DNA of 64,000 nucleotides from Arthrobacter cheniae (GTDB taxonomy: Bacteria; Actinomycetota; Actinomycetes; Actinomycetales; Micrococcaceae): NCBI RefSeq assembly GCF_003602275.1, contig NZ_QZVT01000003.1:186001-250000 (forward strand). The letters run 5' to 3'. Positions 1 to 8,173 of this stretch are shown piece after piece. Under the pieces are notes generated by a model. It was not told the origin of the DNA and searched no databases. It was given only the letters and a program-made list of their open reading frames with translations. The first letter of the stretch is position 1; each line of letters opens with the position of its first letter. Position numbers and translations under genes: made by a program.

Positions 1-42
1 AGCCGGGCAGCGAGGGAGGCGGGGCAGGGAGGCGCTTCGGGC

Positions 43-2148
43 TCACGGGAGGCCTTCGAACTGCAGCGAGACGTCCTCGCCCAGCTGTGCGATGTCGCCG
101 TCGAGCAGGAAGGCACGCTCGCCCTCACCGAGGCGGCGCTGCGGTTGCCCGGCGCGGATCAGCACGGTGCCGTTGGTCGCGCGGAGATCGCACAGCAACA
201 CGTGCCAGCCGTCGAGTCGGACCTCCACATGGGAACGCGAGATGTCCCCGGCGTTGCTGCGCACCTGCACGAGCCGGGGCATCTCCCTGCCTGCGACCCG
301 GGAGACGGAGGGCTGACGGCCGAAGATCAGCGAGCGATCCAACGTGATCACCTCACCCGAGCTCACCCGCACCTGCCCCAGACTCGGACGCCTGACCTGT
401 TCCGTGTCCTCCTTGAGCGCAGCGGAGCATTCGGCGCACTCGCTTCGCGTGGGTGCATTCGCGTGGCCCTGCAGGCACAGGCGTGCAACGATCATCGGAC
501 CGGTGGCGGGTCCCGACGGCGGTCGTGGCGCTCTCGGCGCCGAGCCGGCCTCGCCTCCGGGGGGACGGACCACGGTATCGGCGGCATCGGCGTCCGAGCT
601 GTTGACGGCGGTGGGCAGGGTCGACGGCCCCGCCGGGTCCTTCGGCAGGCCCAGGGCGGCCGGAGCGGCCGGTGCACCTTCGGTGACAGGTGCGGCCGGT
701 GCGCCTTCCGTGACCGGAGTGGCGGGTGCGCCTTCGGTGACCGGCGCGGCTGGTGCACCTTCGGTGACCGGCTGGGTCGGTTCGGTCGCGGTGACCGGCC
801 GGGCCGACTCACTCCCGAGCAGCGCACCCATGTCCGCGGGCGGGTTCCGGGTGGGTGTCGGCTTCATGATGGTGTCGCCGTCGTGATCGGAGGGGACGCC
901 TGCTGGTGAGGCGTCAGTCGTGCTCGTTGGCGTGACCGTAATAACGACTGAGGCTGCGGTCGACGTCGGGGTCGGGGTGGGTGTCGCACCTGCGGCTTGG
1001 GCTCCGGCAGTGGGTGCGACGCCGCCGCCGTGTGTTCCTGACACGCCGGCTTCGTCACGCTGCCACGTGTCGGAGGAGGGAAACCGCCGCTGGATGGTCT
1101 GTTCGGCGTCGCCGGACACCATCTGGGGGGCGTTCACCAGGGAGGACATCGAGGGGAGTTCCAGCTCCTCCGCCGGCTCGGATGCTGTCGCGGTTGTCCT
1201 GGGCAAGAGCCAGGGGATGGAGTCGATGAGCTCCCTCGCAGCCGGTGCGGTGCGCTGCCCGGGAGCCGAGGTCGCCACCGGCGCGGCGGTGATGGTGACG
1301 CGTGTCGGTACCTGCAGGTCGGTGTCCGTGTCCGTGTCGGTGTCAGTACCCGTGTCCGGGCGGGCCGCGGCAGCATCGCCTTGGGGATGGGCAGCATCAT
1401 CTCGGCTGTGCGAAGCGTCATCGGGCGCGTAGAGCAACGGGTTGATGGTTGCGGAGTCGTCCCCGGCATGGACCGGCCTCCCGCCGATCGGGACGCCGGT
1501 CGAGCGACTTCCCGTCACGGAACCGTCGGAGGGTGACGTCGACGCAGGGGTGTGGCCGTCCTTCTCTGCGAAGGTCGCCGCTTGAGCGACGGCAGGCGGA
1601 ACCGCAGCTGCACGTACCGGAACCGGCACCGCGGCGCGCACGGTTGCTCGCCGGATGATCGCGGACGCGAGCACCATGCCGGCCTCCAGCGGGTACGGCC
1701 CGCCTGAGAAGGGAACACCAACGCGGGACACACCAGCGGCGGGAACACCGACGTCGGGAGCATCAGCGTCGGGAACACCATCCAGACCGAGGTGGAAGTC
1801 CTCGCCATCGCCGCCCTCGATGACCCGCTCGGTCCACGTGGTGATGCGTCCGCCCCCGATCACCTGCTCGCCCCCGGTTCCCACCGACAGGAGGAACGGC
1901 CCGCGGAGCATGACATGGAGATCCTCGTTGCACGAGAGGAGCGCGAAGGGTGGCACGGCGCTCACGTCCGAGCCGAAGCCTCGGGCCGCAATCGGCAGCA
2001 GGTCACCGAGGGTGGCCCCTGGGCGCATGGCGTGCCAGAGGCGATCACGGTCGTCCGCCTCCGTCGAGCGGGGTACGACGGCCACGAATCCGTGCCGCAC
2101 GAGGCAGAGCCACTCACCGGGCTCATAGGCGAGCACGCCGCCCGTCAT
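43..2148 (-). CDS. FHA domain protein with long low-complexity region
   Basis: Predicted phosphothreonine-binding protein of 701 residues. The C-terminal ~90 residues form a forkhead-associated (FHA) domain with the motifs FGRQPSVSR, SRSHVE and RATNGT. Just before it lies a small Cys cluster (CLQGH...CAEC) like a zinc ribbon. Residues ~160-550 are Ala/Pro/Thr-rich and carry a TD repeat and a 9-residue APAAPVTEG repeat, so they are probably a disordered linker. The N-terminal ~150 residues are folded-looking but I do not recognise them. The ATG overlaps the stop of the upstream phosphatase gene by 4 bases (ATGA), implying translational coupling. Inference: it reads phosphorylation set by a kinase and erased by the neighbouring PP2C, as part of the envelope cluster. 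The FHA call is firm; the role is inferred. Confidence 0.88.
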   Translation of the reverse strand: MTGGVLAYEPGEWLCLVRHGFVAVVPRSTEADDRDRLWHAMRPGATLGDLLPIAARGFGSDVSAVPPFALLSCNEDLHVMLRGPFLLSVGTGGEQVIGGGRITTWTERVIEGGDGEDFHLGLDGVPDADAPDVGVPAAGVSRVGVPFSGGPYPLEAGMVLASAIIRRATVRAAVPVPVRAAAVPPAVAQAATFAEKDGHTPASTSPSDGSVTGSRSTGVPIGGRPVHAGDDSATINPLLYAPDDASHSRDDAAHPQGDAAAARPDTGTDTDTDTDTDLQVPTRVTITAAPVATSAPGQRTAPAARELIDSIPWLLPRTTATASEPAEELELPSMSSLVNAPQMVSGDAEQTIQRRFPSSDTWQRDEAGVSGTHGGGVAPTAGAQAAGATPTPTPTSTAASVVITVTPTSTTDASPAGVPSDHDGDTIMKPTPTRNPPADMGALLGSESARPVTATEPTQPVTEGAPAAPVTEGAPATPVTEGAPAAPVTEGAPAAPAALGLPKDPAGPSTLPTAVNSSDADAADTVVRPPGGEAGSAPRAPRPPSGPATGPMIVARLCLQGHANAPTRSECAECSAALKEDTEQVRRPSLGQVRVSSGEVITLDRSLIFGRQPSVSRVAGREMPRLVQVRSNAGDISRSHVEVRLDGWHVLLCDLRATNGTVLIRAGQPQRRLGEGERAFLLDGDIAQLGEDVSLQFEGLP
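671..776. repeat. 27-bp in-frame tandem repeat inside the FHA gene
   Basis: Four imperfect copies of a 27-bp unit begin at 671, 698, 725 and 752 (the last partial). On the minus strand they encode nine-residue repeats of the type APAAPVTEG. Being in frame, they would change linker length without breaking the protein. Confidence 0.8.
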
Positions 2149-3071
2149 GCGGGGCCCTCCGGAAGAACACCGTTGCCGTCGGCGGCGAAGAGGCCGCCGG
2201 GTGGGACCGTGGTGCGCTCGGCGTCCCGGTCGCCGAGGTCGGTGGCATCGATGACGATGACGGTGACGTTGTCACGGGCGCCGGACCGGAGGGTGGCGGC
2301 GATCAGTTCGTCGCAGGCCTCCTGCGGATCGTGCACGTCGCTGAGGATGGTGCAGATACCCTCGTCCGTGATCTCTCCGCTCAGTCCGTCCGAGCAGAGC
2401 AGGATGCGGTCGCCCTCCTCGACGGGCATCAGCCAGAAGTCGGCCTCCGCGTCGTCGCCCGTCCCCAGTGCCCGGGTGACCACGTGCCGGCGCGGATGCG
2501 TGCGCGCCTGCTCCTCCGTGATGCGCCCGATATCCACGAGTTCCTGGACCTCGGAGTGATCCACGGAGACCTGCCCGAAGGTGCCGTTGCTCAGTCGGTA
2601 TGTGCGGGAGTCCCCGACGTTGAAGAACAGCCAGTACGGCGCCCCGGACTCCTCCACCAGCAGGACGCCGGTCAGCGTGGTGCCGGCGTGTCCGCCCGCT
2701 TCGCTGCGGATCCGCTGGTCCGCCTCGCGGATGAGTTCCTCGAGGTCTCCCGCGCTGAACTGGGGGGTCCTGCTGCCGATGATGCTGCTTGCCCCGAGCG
2801 TCCGCACGCAGATGCTGCTGGCCACCTCCCCGGCCTCGTGCCCGCCCATGCCATCGGCGACGGCGAACACAGGTTCGACGGCGATGAAGGAGTCCTCGTT
2901 CAGCTCACGGCGGAGACCGCGGTCCGTCCCGAAGCCGTAGGTGAGCCGCACACCGAGTCCTGGAGAAGGCCGTGGTCCGGTGTTCGTGGGTGCCTCGGTG
3001 CCTGTTCCGGGATCTGCGGGATCGGCTCCGATGTCGATCGCGTGCGATCCGTGTGCCTGCGGGTCACTCAT
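2145..3071 (-). CDS. PP2C-family Ser/Thr protein phosphatase
   Basis: Metal-dependent protein phosphatase of 308 residues. PP2C motifs are in order: DRGLRRELNEDS near residue 55, VADGMGGHEAGE (metal-binding DGMGGH), LLCSDGLSGEI, and SGARDNVTVIVI at the C terminus. There is no transmembrane segment, so it acts in the cytoplasm. It should remove phosphate from Ser/Thr kinase targets. The ATG at 3071 has GGAGG close upstream; the 3' end overlaps the FHA gene by 4 bases. A 203-bp gap with short GC-rich repeats separates it from the upstream transglutaminase-like gene. A phosphatase next to an FHA protein is the typical pairing in actinobacterial phospho-signalling modules. Confidence 0.93.
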   Translation of the reverse strand: MSDPQAHGSHAIDIGADPADPGTGTEAPTNTGPRPSPGLGVRLTYGFGTDRGLRRELNEDSFIAVEPVFAVADGMGGHEAGEVASSICVRTLGASSIIGSRTPQFSAGDLEELIREADQRIRSEAGGHAGTTLTGVLLVEESGAPYWLFFNVGDSRTYRLSNGTFGQVSVDHSEVQELVDIGRITEEQARTHPRRHVVTRALGTGDDAEADFWLMPVEEGDRILLCSDGLSGEITDEGICTILSDVHDPQEACDELIAATLRSGARDNVTVIVIDATDLGDRDAERTTVPPGGLFAADGNGVLPEGPA

Positions 3072-3274
3072 GACGGCCTCCGGCGGCAGAGCCGGGGACT
3101 GCTACGGCTGTCTCGGTTGGGCAGGCTCGCTGGTCTGTCATGTCCCCATTCTGCCCTCTGGCCGTTCGGGCGCCGGGAGCGACGCCGCCCAGACACCGGA
3201 GGCGACGCCCTCCGGAGACCGGAAGCGACGCCGCCCAGACGCCGGAGGACTGTCCCACGGTAATCATCAGCGGC

Positions 3275-5716
3275 TCAGCCTCTCGACGACTTCTTGAGGG
3301 AGCTTCGTCGGAGACGCCGCTCCCTGAGTAGCGAGCGCGGCGAGTAGCGGGCGCGCTGCCGTTTCCAGTACCCCACGGAACCACTCAGGTCCCCGAGCGA
3401 GGTGTCGACGGAACGCCAGTAGTCCTCCACCTCGTCCGCGGAGGGCTGCCCGGAACCGAAGATTCCCGCATCTGCCCTGCGTGCAAGGAGTGCGGTGCTG
3501 GACTTCCCGGAGGGGAACGCTTCCCCGAGGGCAGCAGCACTCTCCCGCCGCGTCGACCTCGGGTCCGGTTCGGCACCGAGGTCGGTCACCAGGCTCACGA
3601 CCTCGTTCCACCCTCCCCCGATCTGGTGGGCAGGTTCGCCCGAGAATCGCCGTCTCTTCCGGCGTCGCGCCTTGAGCGCCGCGACGATGACCAGTGGCAG
3701 CGCGAGCAACACCAGGGGAATCGCGGCCAGCCCGATCAGGGTCAGGACGGGGCCGATCTCGTCGAGCAGGTCCTTCTCGCGTTCCTCGGCGTCCTGAGGC
3801 TCCGGCGCGGAGTCCGGCGGCAATTCAGCGGGCTCCTGTGGCGGTGGCGGGGGCTGCAGGACCTGCGGCTTCGGGGAGGATTTCGGCTGCTGCTGCGGCG
3901 GCACCGGTTCGTTGTCCTCCGGCGGCGTCGGGTCGAACGGGACCCAGCCGACGTTGTCGAAGGCGATCTCCACCCACGCATGGACATCCTCGCCCGTGAT
4001 CTCCACCGGCGCCGACGCATCATCGATCTCGTCCCAGTCCGGGTAGAAACCCATGACCACCCGGGCGGGCATGTTGGCCTTTCGTGCCATCAGGGCCATG
4101 GCGACGGCGTACTGCTCGTCGTCGCCCACCATCTGGTCGGCGTCCAGCAGTGACAGCATGCGGGCTGCGCCGTGACCGGGAAGTGACCGCGCCTCGTCGT
4201 CCTTGCCGTTGCTGAAGTAGCCCTGGGCGCTGAGCACCTGCTCGAGGCGGCGGGCGCGTTCGAGCGGCTCCGACGCGGATCCGATGTATTCGCTCGACGT
4301 CGCCGCGATCACCGGTGGATCGTTGAGCACGCGGGGCAGCGAGAGCTGCGCGAAACCGTACTGGGCCAGTTGCTCGTCCCGCAGCTTCTCGGGGAAGACT
4401 GCATTGACCTCATAGGTGTCGCCCTGCTGGACGCCGATGGTCGAGAGCGTGGTCCGCGCGTCGTCGTTGTAGTACAGCGACCGCCCCATGTCCTCTGCAC
4501 GCGGTCCGTCGAGCCGCACGCCCTCGACGTCGCCGCCCGCAGGGAGCCAGACGCCGGTGTAGTCGCCGATCGTGAATTTCAGCTGGGCGCGGGTGCCGGC
4601 CGGGTCGTCGTCGTCCGTGCCCAACTGCTGCGCATCTCCGACGCGCGAGAAGTTACCTGCTGCCTGCGGATTCACGTTGTAGACGACGCCGTCGTAGGTG
4701 TCCAGGGCTGCGAGACGGATGCGTTCGCCCTCGGGCAGGCCCTCGACGGTGAAGAGCACCTCGTCGGTGCTGTCCTTGACGTACTTCCGGAAACTCGTGA
4801 GGGGACTGGGGTAGGCGTACAGGTCCACGGGCGGTTCGACGGCGTCCCGCAGTACCTGCCGGTCGGACCCGCCGGTGACGAGCGGTGTGACCGCGAGGGT
4901 CAGCAGGGTGGCGACGGCGAGCATACCCGCGCCCAGCGCGAGCCGCCGGTTCCGTCCTACTGCAGCGCCGGCGGGATCCACGGGCGTCGCCACGGGAGCA
5001 CGGCGCAGGGAGCCGGCGCGGCTGACGTCGCGACGGTACGCGAGCCAGGCCATGGCCACCAGGATCAGCAGCGTCCCGCGGACCGACGGAAGTGGAGCTC
5101 GGTCGGTACCGAGGGCGATCGTGGTGGTGAACAGGACGAGGACCGGAACGAGCGTCCAGGCGAAGGCTCGGATGCGCCACGCAAGGGTGCCCGCGACGAC
5201 CGAGCACACGAGCACGGAGAGGAACGGCACCACGAGCATGCCGCTCCCTGTTCCCACGGGCGCGGCCACGGTGAGGAGATCCTTCCATGACAGGACCACC
5301 CCGAGGACGATCACCCGCAGTGACTGCAGGGTGGGCAGGACACCGCCGAGGGCTTCCTGGGGAGCCGCGAGCGCACTCCCTGCCAGGAGGTAGGTCAGTG
5401 CCACCGCATTGACCATGTGCCATGTGCGCCACCCCCGACGCGCTCCCTCCCATGCAAGGCCCAGGCCGAGGGCTATGGCCCCGAAGCCGGCGACGGCGTA
5501 GCGCGGGTTGCCGCCGAAGGTCGGTCCGAAGGCGAGCACGCCCAGACCCAGCAGCACCACGAGGGCGATCGCATCCGTGACCCCCTGGCGGACGGGCACG
5601 GGCAGCGGGCGGCGACCCGGGGGCGTCGGCGCGTCGGGGGAACCCTTGCCCGCATCGATGCGGACGCCCCGGGACGTGATCGGACCCGCGGTGGAGGGAG
5701 ATTGTGCGGCGCTCAT
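3275..5716 (-). CDS. Membrane transglutaminase-like (TgpA-type) protein, catalytic Cys replaced
   Basis: Protein of 813 residues with several N-terminal membrane helices (about residues 30-290), an extracytoplasmic region holding a transglutaminase-like fold, a Pro-rich linker (PPPPPQEP), a last membrane helix near residue 690, and a cytoplasmic basic tail. The core reads GDDEQYAVAMALMAR, then PARVVMGF, HAWVE (His579) and DPTPP (Asp595). In active family members the residue before EQ(F/Y)A is Cys; here it is Asp533 (codon at 4118-4120), so Cys-dependent catalysis is doubtful. I chose the start at 5716 because its ATG overlaps the stop of the DUF58 gene (ATGA); an in-frame extension of 35 residues is Arg-rich and unlikely. 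It belongs to the MoxR-DUF58-transglutaminase trio. Confidence 0.9.
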   Translation of the reverse strand: MSAAQSPSTAGPITSRGVRIDAGKGSPDAPTPPGRRPLPVPVRQGVTDAIALVVLLGLGVLAFGPTFGGNPRYAVAGFGAIALGLGLAWEGARRGWRTWHMVNAVALTYLLAGSALAAPQEALGGVLPTLQSLRVIVLGVVLSWKDLLTVAAPVGTGSGMLVVPFLSVLVCSVVAGTLAWRIRAFAWTLVPVLVLFTTTIALGTDRAPLPSVRGTLLILVAMAWLAYRRDVSRAGSLRRAPVATPVDPAGAAVGRNRRLALGAGMLAVATLLTLAVTPLVTGGSDRQVLRDAVEPPVDLYAYPSPLTSFRKYVKDSTDEVLFTVEGLPEGERIRLAALDTYDGVVYNVNPQAAGNFSRVGDAQQLGTDDDDPAGTRAQLKFTIGDYTGVWLPAGGDVEGVRLDGPRAEDMGRSLYYNDDARTTLSTIGVQQGDTYEVNAVFPEKLRDEQLAQYGFAQLSLPRVLNDPPVIAATSSEYIGSASEPLERARRLEQVLSAQGYFSNGKDDEARSLPGHGAARMLSLLDADQMVGDDEQYAVAMALMARKANMPARVVMGFYPDWDEIDDASAPVEITGEDVHAWVEIAFDNVGWVPFDPTPPEDNEPVPPQQQPKSSPKPQVLQPPPPPQEPAELPPDSAPEPQDAEEREKDLLDEIGPVLTLIGLAAIPLVLLALPLVIVAALKARRRKRRRFSGEPAHQIGGGWNEVVSLVTDLGAEPDPRSTRRESAAALGEAFPSGKSSTALLARRADAGIFGSGQPSADEVEDYWRSVDTSLGDLSGSVGYWKRQRARYSPRSLLRERRLRRSSLKKSSRG

Positions 5717-7086
5717 GCCGCCGCCTTCCGCAGGACCAGCGCGAGGTCGCCGAGATTGCCGAGGGTCAGCACCGTCAGGTCGCCGATCGATGCGCGGGAG
5801 GCCTGCGCTCCGTCGATGCACCGGACGGCGAGGCAGCGGATGCCGGGCGGTATGGACGCGGCCGAGGACCTCAGCTGAGAGGGTGTGACCGACGCTCCGA
5901 CGATGAGGAAGACCACCGAGGCATTGGGGACGGCGTCGGCCGTGGTGCGTGCGAGGTCCACCGCCGTCGCGCGCAGGACCCGACCCTCGATCCGCGTGGC
6001 GGAGTCGAGCAGGTTCCGTCCGGTGTCCGAGCGGAGGGGGCCCGCCTGGGTGAGGACGCTCAGGTTCCGCTGCTCACGGATGGCCTGGAGGCCGATCGAC
6101 GACGCCACGGAAACCGCCAGCTCGAAGCCCGGCTCGCCGTCGTACTCCGCGGTGTTGGTGGACAGCGCCACCGCAAGGTGCGAGCGCCGGGTCTCCTCGA
6201 ACTGGCGCACCATCAACGTGTTGGTCCGGGCGGTGGTCTTCCAGTGGATGTGGCGGCGGTCGTCGCCCGGCACGTAGTCGCGCAGCGCGTGGAAGGAGAC
6301 GTCTGCACTCGAGAGTTCCTTGGTGGGAAGGCCCTCGAGGTCCTTGATGAAGCCGGCCGCCGATCCGACGAGCGGCGTTGTCTGCGGATGCACGTAGAGG
6401 TCCGTCGGGTCGGTCCACGTCATTTGGCGCCGCAGCAGACCGAGCGGGTCCTGGCGGACCGAGCGGACGGGTCCGACGACGATCACCGCACGTCGCTGGG
6501 TGGGAATGCTGAACAGGTCCTCGTGCTGCTGGTCCGGGCGCAGGCGGGGCAGGTGGAACAGCGCCGTGGCTGATCCGACCGGCAGCTCGAGTGACGCCGG
6601 CAGCAGGGTGCGGTCCGAGGCGTTCGACACCGTGACACCGCCGATGGCCCGATCCCCCACGGCGACGCGCGTCCGTGCGAGGTCGAGCTCGACGGCGTAT
6701 GCCGACCGTCCGAGGATGAAGGCGACGGACAGCGCGAGCAGCAGGATCCCGAGCACCGCCGCGATCCGCGCCTCGTCCCACCCGAATGCGAGCCCGAGGG
6801 TGCCGAGGACCACGACGACGGCGAGGAGGAACCACCCGAGAGGGCTCACGACGTCGGTGACCGGCGCGAGGATTCGCCTGGCGCCGGCACTGATGCGGGC
6901 CGTGAGGGGGCCGAGCAGCGAGCCCGCCGCTCGCGCGGGTCGCGTAAGGAGCAGGTCCCGGACACGGGTGGGAGTGCCGGGACGAGGTTGCCCCGTGCCT
7001 CGTGACGTCGGAGTACCGCGCAAGGTCGGAGCAGAGGGCGCACCGCCGCGCGAGCGGGACCGTTTCTCGGTGGTGGAAGTAGTCAT
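5713..7086 (-). CDS. DUF58 domain membrane protein
   Basis: Protein of 457 residues. The N-terminal ~80 residues are basic and Ser/Thr-rich; two membrane helices follow (around 85-125). The rest contains the hallmark DUF58 segment LRDYVPGDDRRHIHWKT followed by VRQFEE, and a von Willebrand A-like C-terminal part. DUF58 proteins nearly always sit beside a MoxR ATPase and are thought to be its partner or target. Here the MoxR gene ends 29 bp upstream and the transglutaminase gene overlaps the 3' end by 4 bp. The start at 7086 was preferred to an in-frame extension of 71 residues that overlaps the MoxR gene and is Arg-rich. The biochemical role is unknown. Confidence 0.9.
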   Translation of the reverse strand: MTTSTTEKRSRSRGGAPSAPTLRGTPTSRGTGQPRPGTPTRVRDLLLTRPARAAGSLLGPLTARISAGARRILAPVTDVVSPLGWFLLAVVVVLGTLGLAFGWDEARIAAVLGILLLALSVAFILGRSAYAVELDLARTRVAVGDRAIGGVTVSNASDRTLLPASLELPVGSATALFHLPRLRPDQQHEDLFSIPTQRRAVIVVGPVRSVRQDPLGLLRRQMTWTDPTDLYVHPQTTPLVGSAAGFIKDLEGLPTKELSSADVSFHALRDYVPGDDRRHIHWKTTARTNTLMVRQFEETRRSHLAVALSTNTAEYDGEPGFELAVSVASSIGLQAIREQRNLSVLTQAGPLRSDTGRNLLDSATRIEGRVLRATAVDLARTTADAVPNASVVFLIVGASVTPSQLRSSAASIPPGIRCLAVRCIDGAQASRASIGDLTVLTLGNLGDLALVLRKAAA

Positions 7087-7115
7087 GTGCCTGTCCGGGG
7101 GAAGAAGCGGTGCCG

Positions 7116-8087
7116 TCAGGCGGAGACGCGCTGCTGCGGAGCGGCGACCTCGGCAAGCACGCGCCGGAGGACCGCCTCGGCCGTTGCACCGGCGAACTCC
7201 GCCTCGGGATCCATGACGAAGCGGTGGGTCCAGACGAAGGGCGCCAGCTCCTTCACGTCGTCGGGCAGGACGTAGTGGCGGCCCTGTCCGGCGGCCCACA
7301 CCTTGGCGGCCCGCACCATCGCGAGCGCACCGCGGACGCTGACGCCGAGGCGGGTCTCGGGAGCGGTCCGCGTCTCTTCGGTGAGGCGGGAGATGTATTC
7401 GAGGACAGCAGCGTCGACGTGTGTCTCGGCAGCGAGGTTCGCCATGTCGACGACGGCGGCGGTGGTGATGATCGGCGTGAGCGCGAGTGAGCGGTCGCGC
7501 GTGGCCGCACCGCTGAGGAGCCTGACGGTCGAGGCGTGGTCCGGATACCCGATCTCGGTCTTGATCAGGAAGCGGTCGAGCTGTGCCTCCGGCAGGCGGT
7601 AGGTCCCGGCCTGCTCGATCGGGTTCTGGGTCGCGACGACCATGAAGGGTCGCTCGTTGGTGTAGCTCACGCCGTCGACCGTGACCCGGGATTCCTCCAT
7701 GACCTCGAGCAGGGCTGACTGCGTCTTCGGTGAGGCGCGGTTGATCTCGTCGGCGAGCACGATATTCGCGAAGATCGGGCCCTTGTGGTACTCGAAGTTC
7801 TGCGTCTTCTGGTCGTAGATGGTCACGCCGGTAACATCCGACGGCAGGAGGTCCGGCGTGAACTGGATCCGCGAATGGCTGCCCTGGACGGTGGCGGCCA
7901 GCGAACGGGCCAGCATCGTCTTGCCGGTGCCCGGCGCATCCTCGAGGAGCACGTGGCCTTCCGCCAGCATCGCCGTCAGCACGAGCCGCACCACCCGGGA
8001 CTTGCCCAGCACGGCCTCTCCGACGTTGTCGACGAGCTTGTCGAAGGTTGCGGCGAACCAGGTGGCCTGTTCGGCTGTCATTGTCAT
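7116..8087 (-). CDS. MoxR-family AAA+ ATPase
   Basis: AAA+ ATPase of 323 residues, full length for the MoxR family. Walker A is EDAPGTGKTMLAR, Walker B is VLADEINRASPKTQ, and a sensor region VVATQNPIEQ follows. MoxR ATPases act as chaperones that assemble or activate partner complexes, usually with DUF58/VWA proteins such as the next gene. The start at 8087 is supported by AAAGGACG about 7 bases upstream. It follows the giant surface-protein gene by 86 bp, so may be read from the same transcript. Function in this cluster (maturation of the giant proteins or of an envelope complex) is inference. Confidence 0.94.
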   Translation of the reverse strand: MTMTAEQATWFAATFDKLVDNVGEAVLGKSRVVRLVLTAMLAEGHVLLEDAPGTGKTMLARSLAATVQGSHSRIQFTPDLLPSDVTGVTIYDQKTQNFEYHKGPIFANIVLADEINRASPKTQSALLEVMEESRVTVDGVSYTNERPFMVVATQNPIEQAGTYRLPEAQLDRFLIKTEIGYPDHASTVRLLSGAATRDRSLALTPIITTAAVVDMANLAAETHVDAAVLEYISRLTEETRTAPETRLGVSVRGALAMVRAAKVWAAGQGRHYVLPDDVKELAPFVWTHRFVMDPEAEFAGATAEAVLRRVLAEVAAPQQRVSA

Positions 8088-8173
8088 GCTATGCGTCCTT
8101 TGGTGTGAGTCCTGCAAGAGTGCTGGAGTGCCATATCGTCGTGAAAATCGTGATGCCGTCGTGGACCAGGCTG

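Noticed and set aside
1950-3263. 437-codon plus-strand frame opposite the PP2C gene
   Set aside because: PP2C motifs are on the minus strand; the plus frame has no domain and Arg/Gly-rich composition.
5717-5821. N-terminal extension of the transglutaminase-like protein by 35 residues
   Set aside because: It lies inside the DUF58 gene, is Arg/Pro-rich, and the ATG at 5716 gives the usual 4-base overlap.
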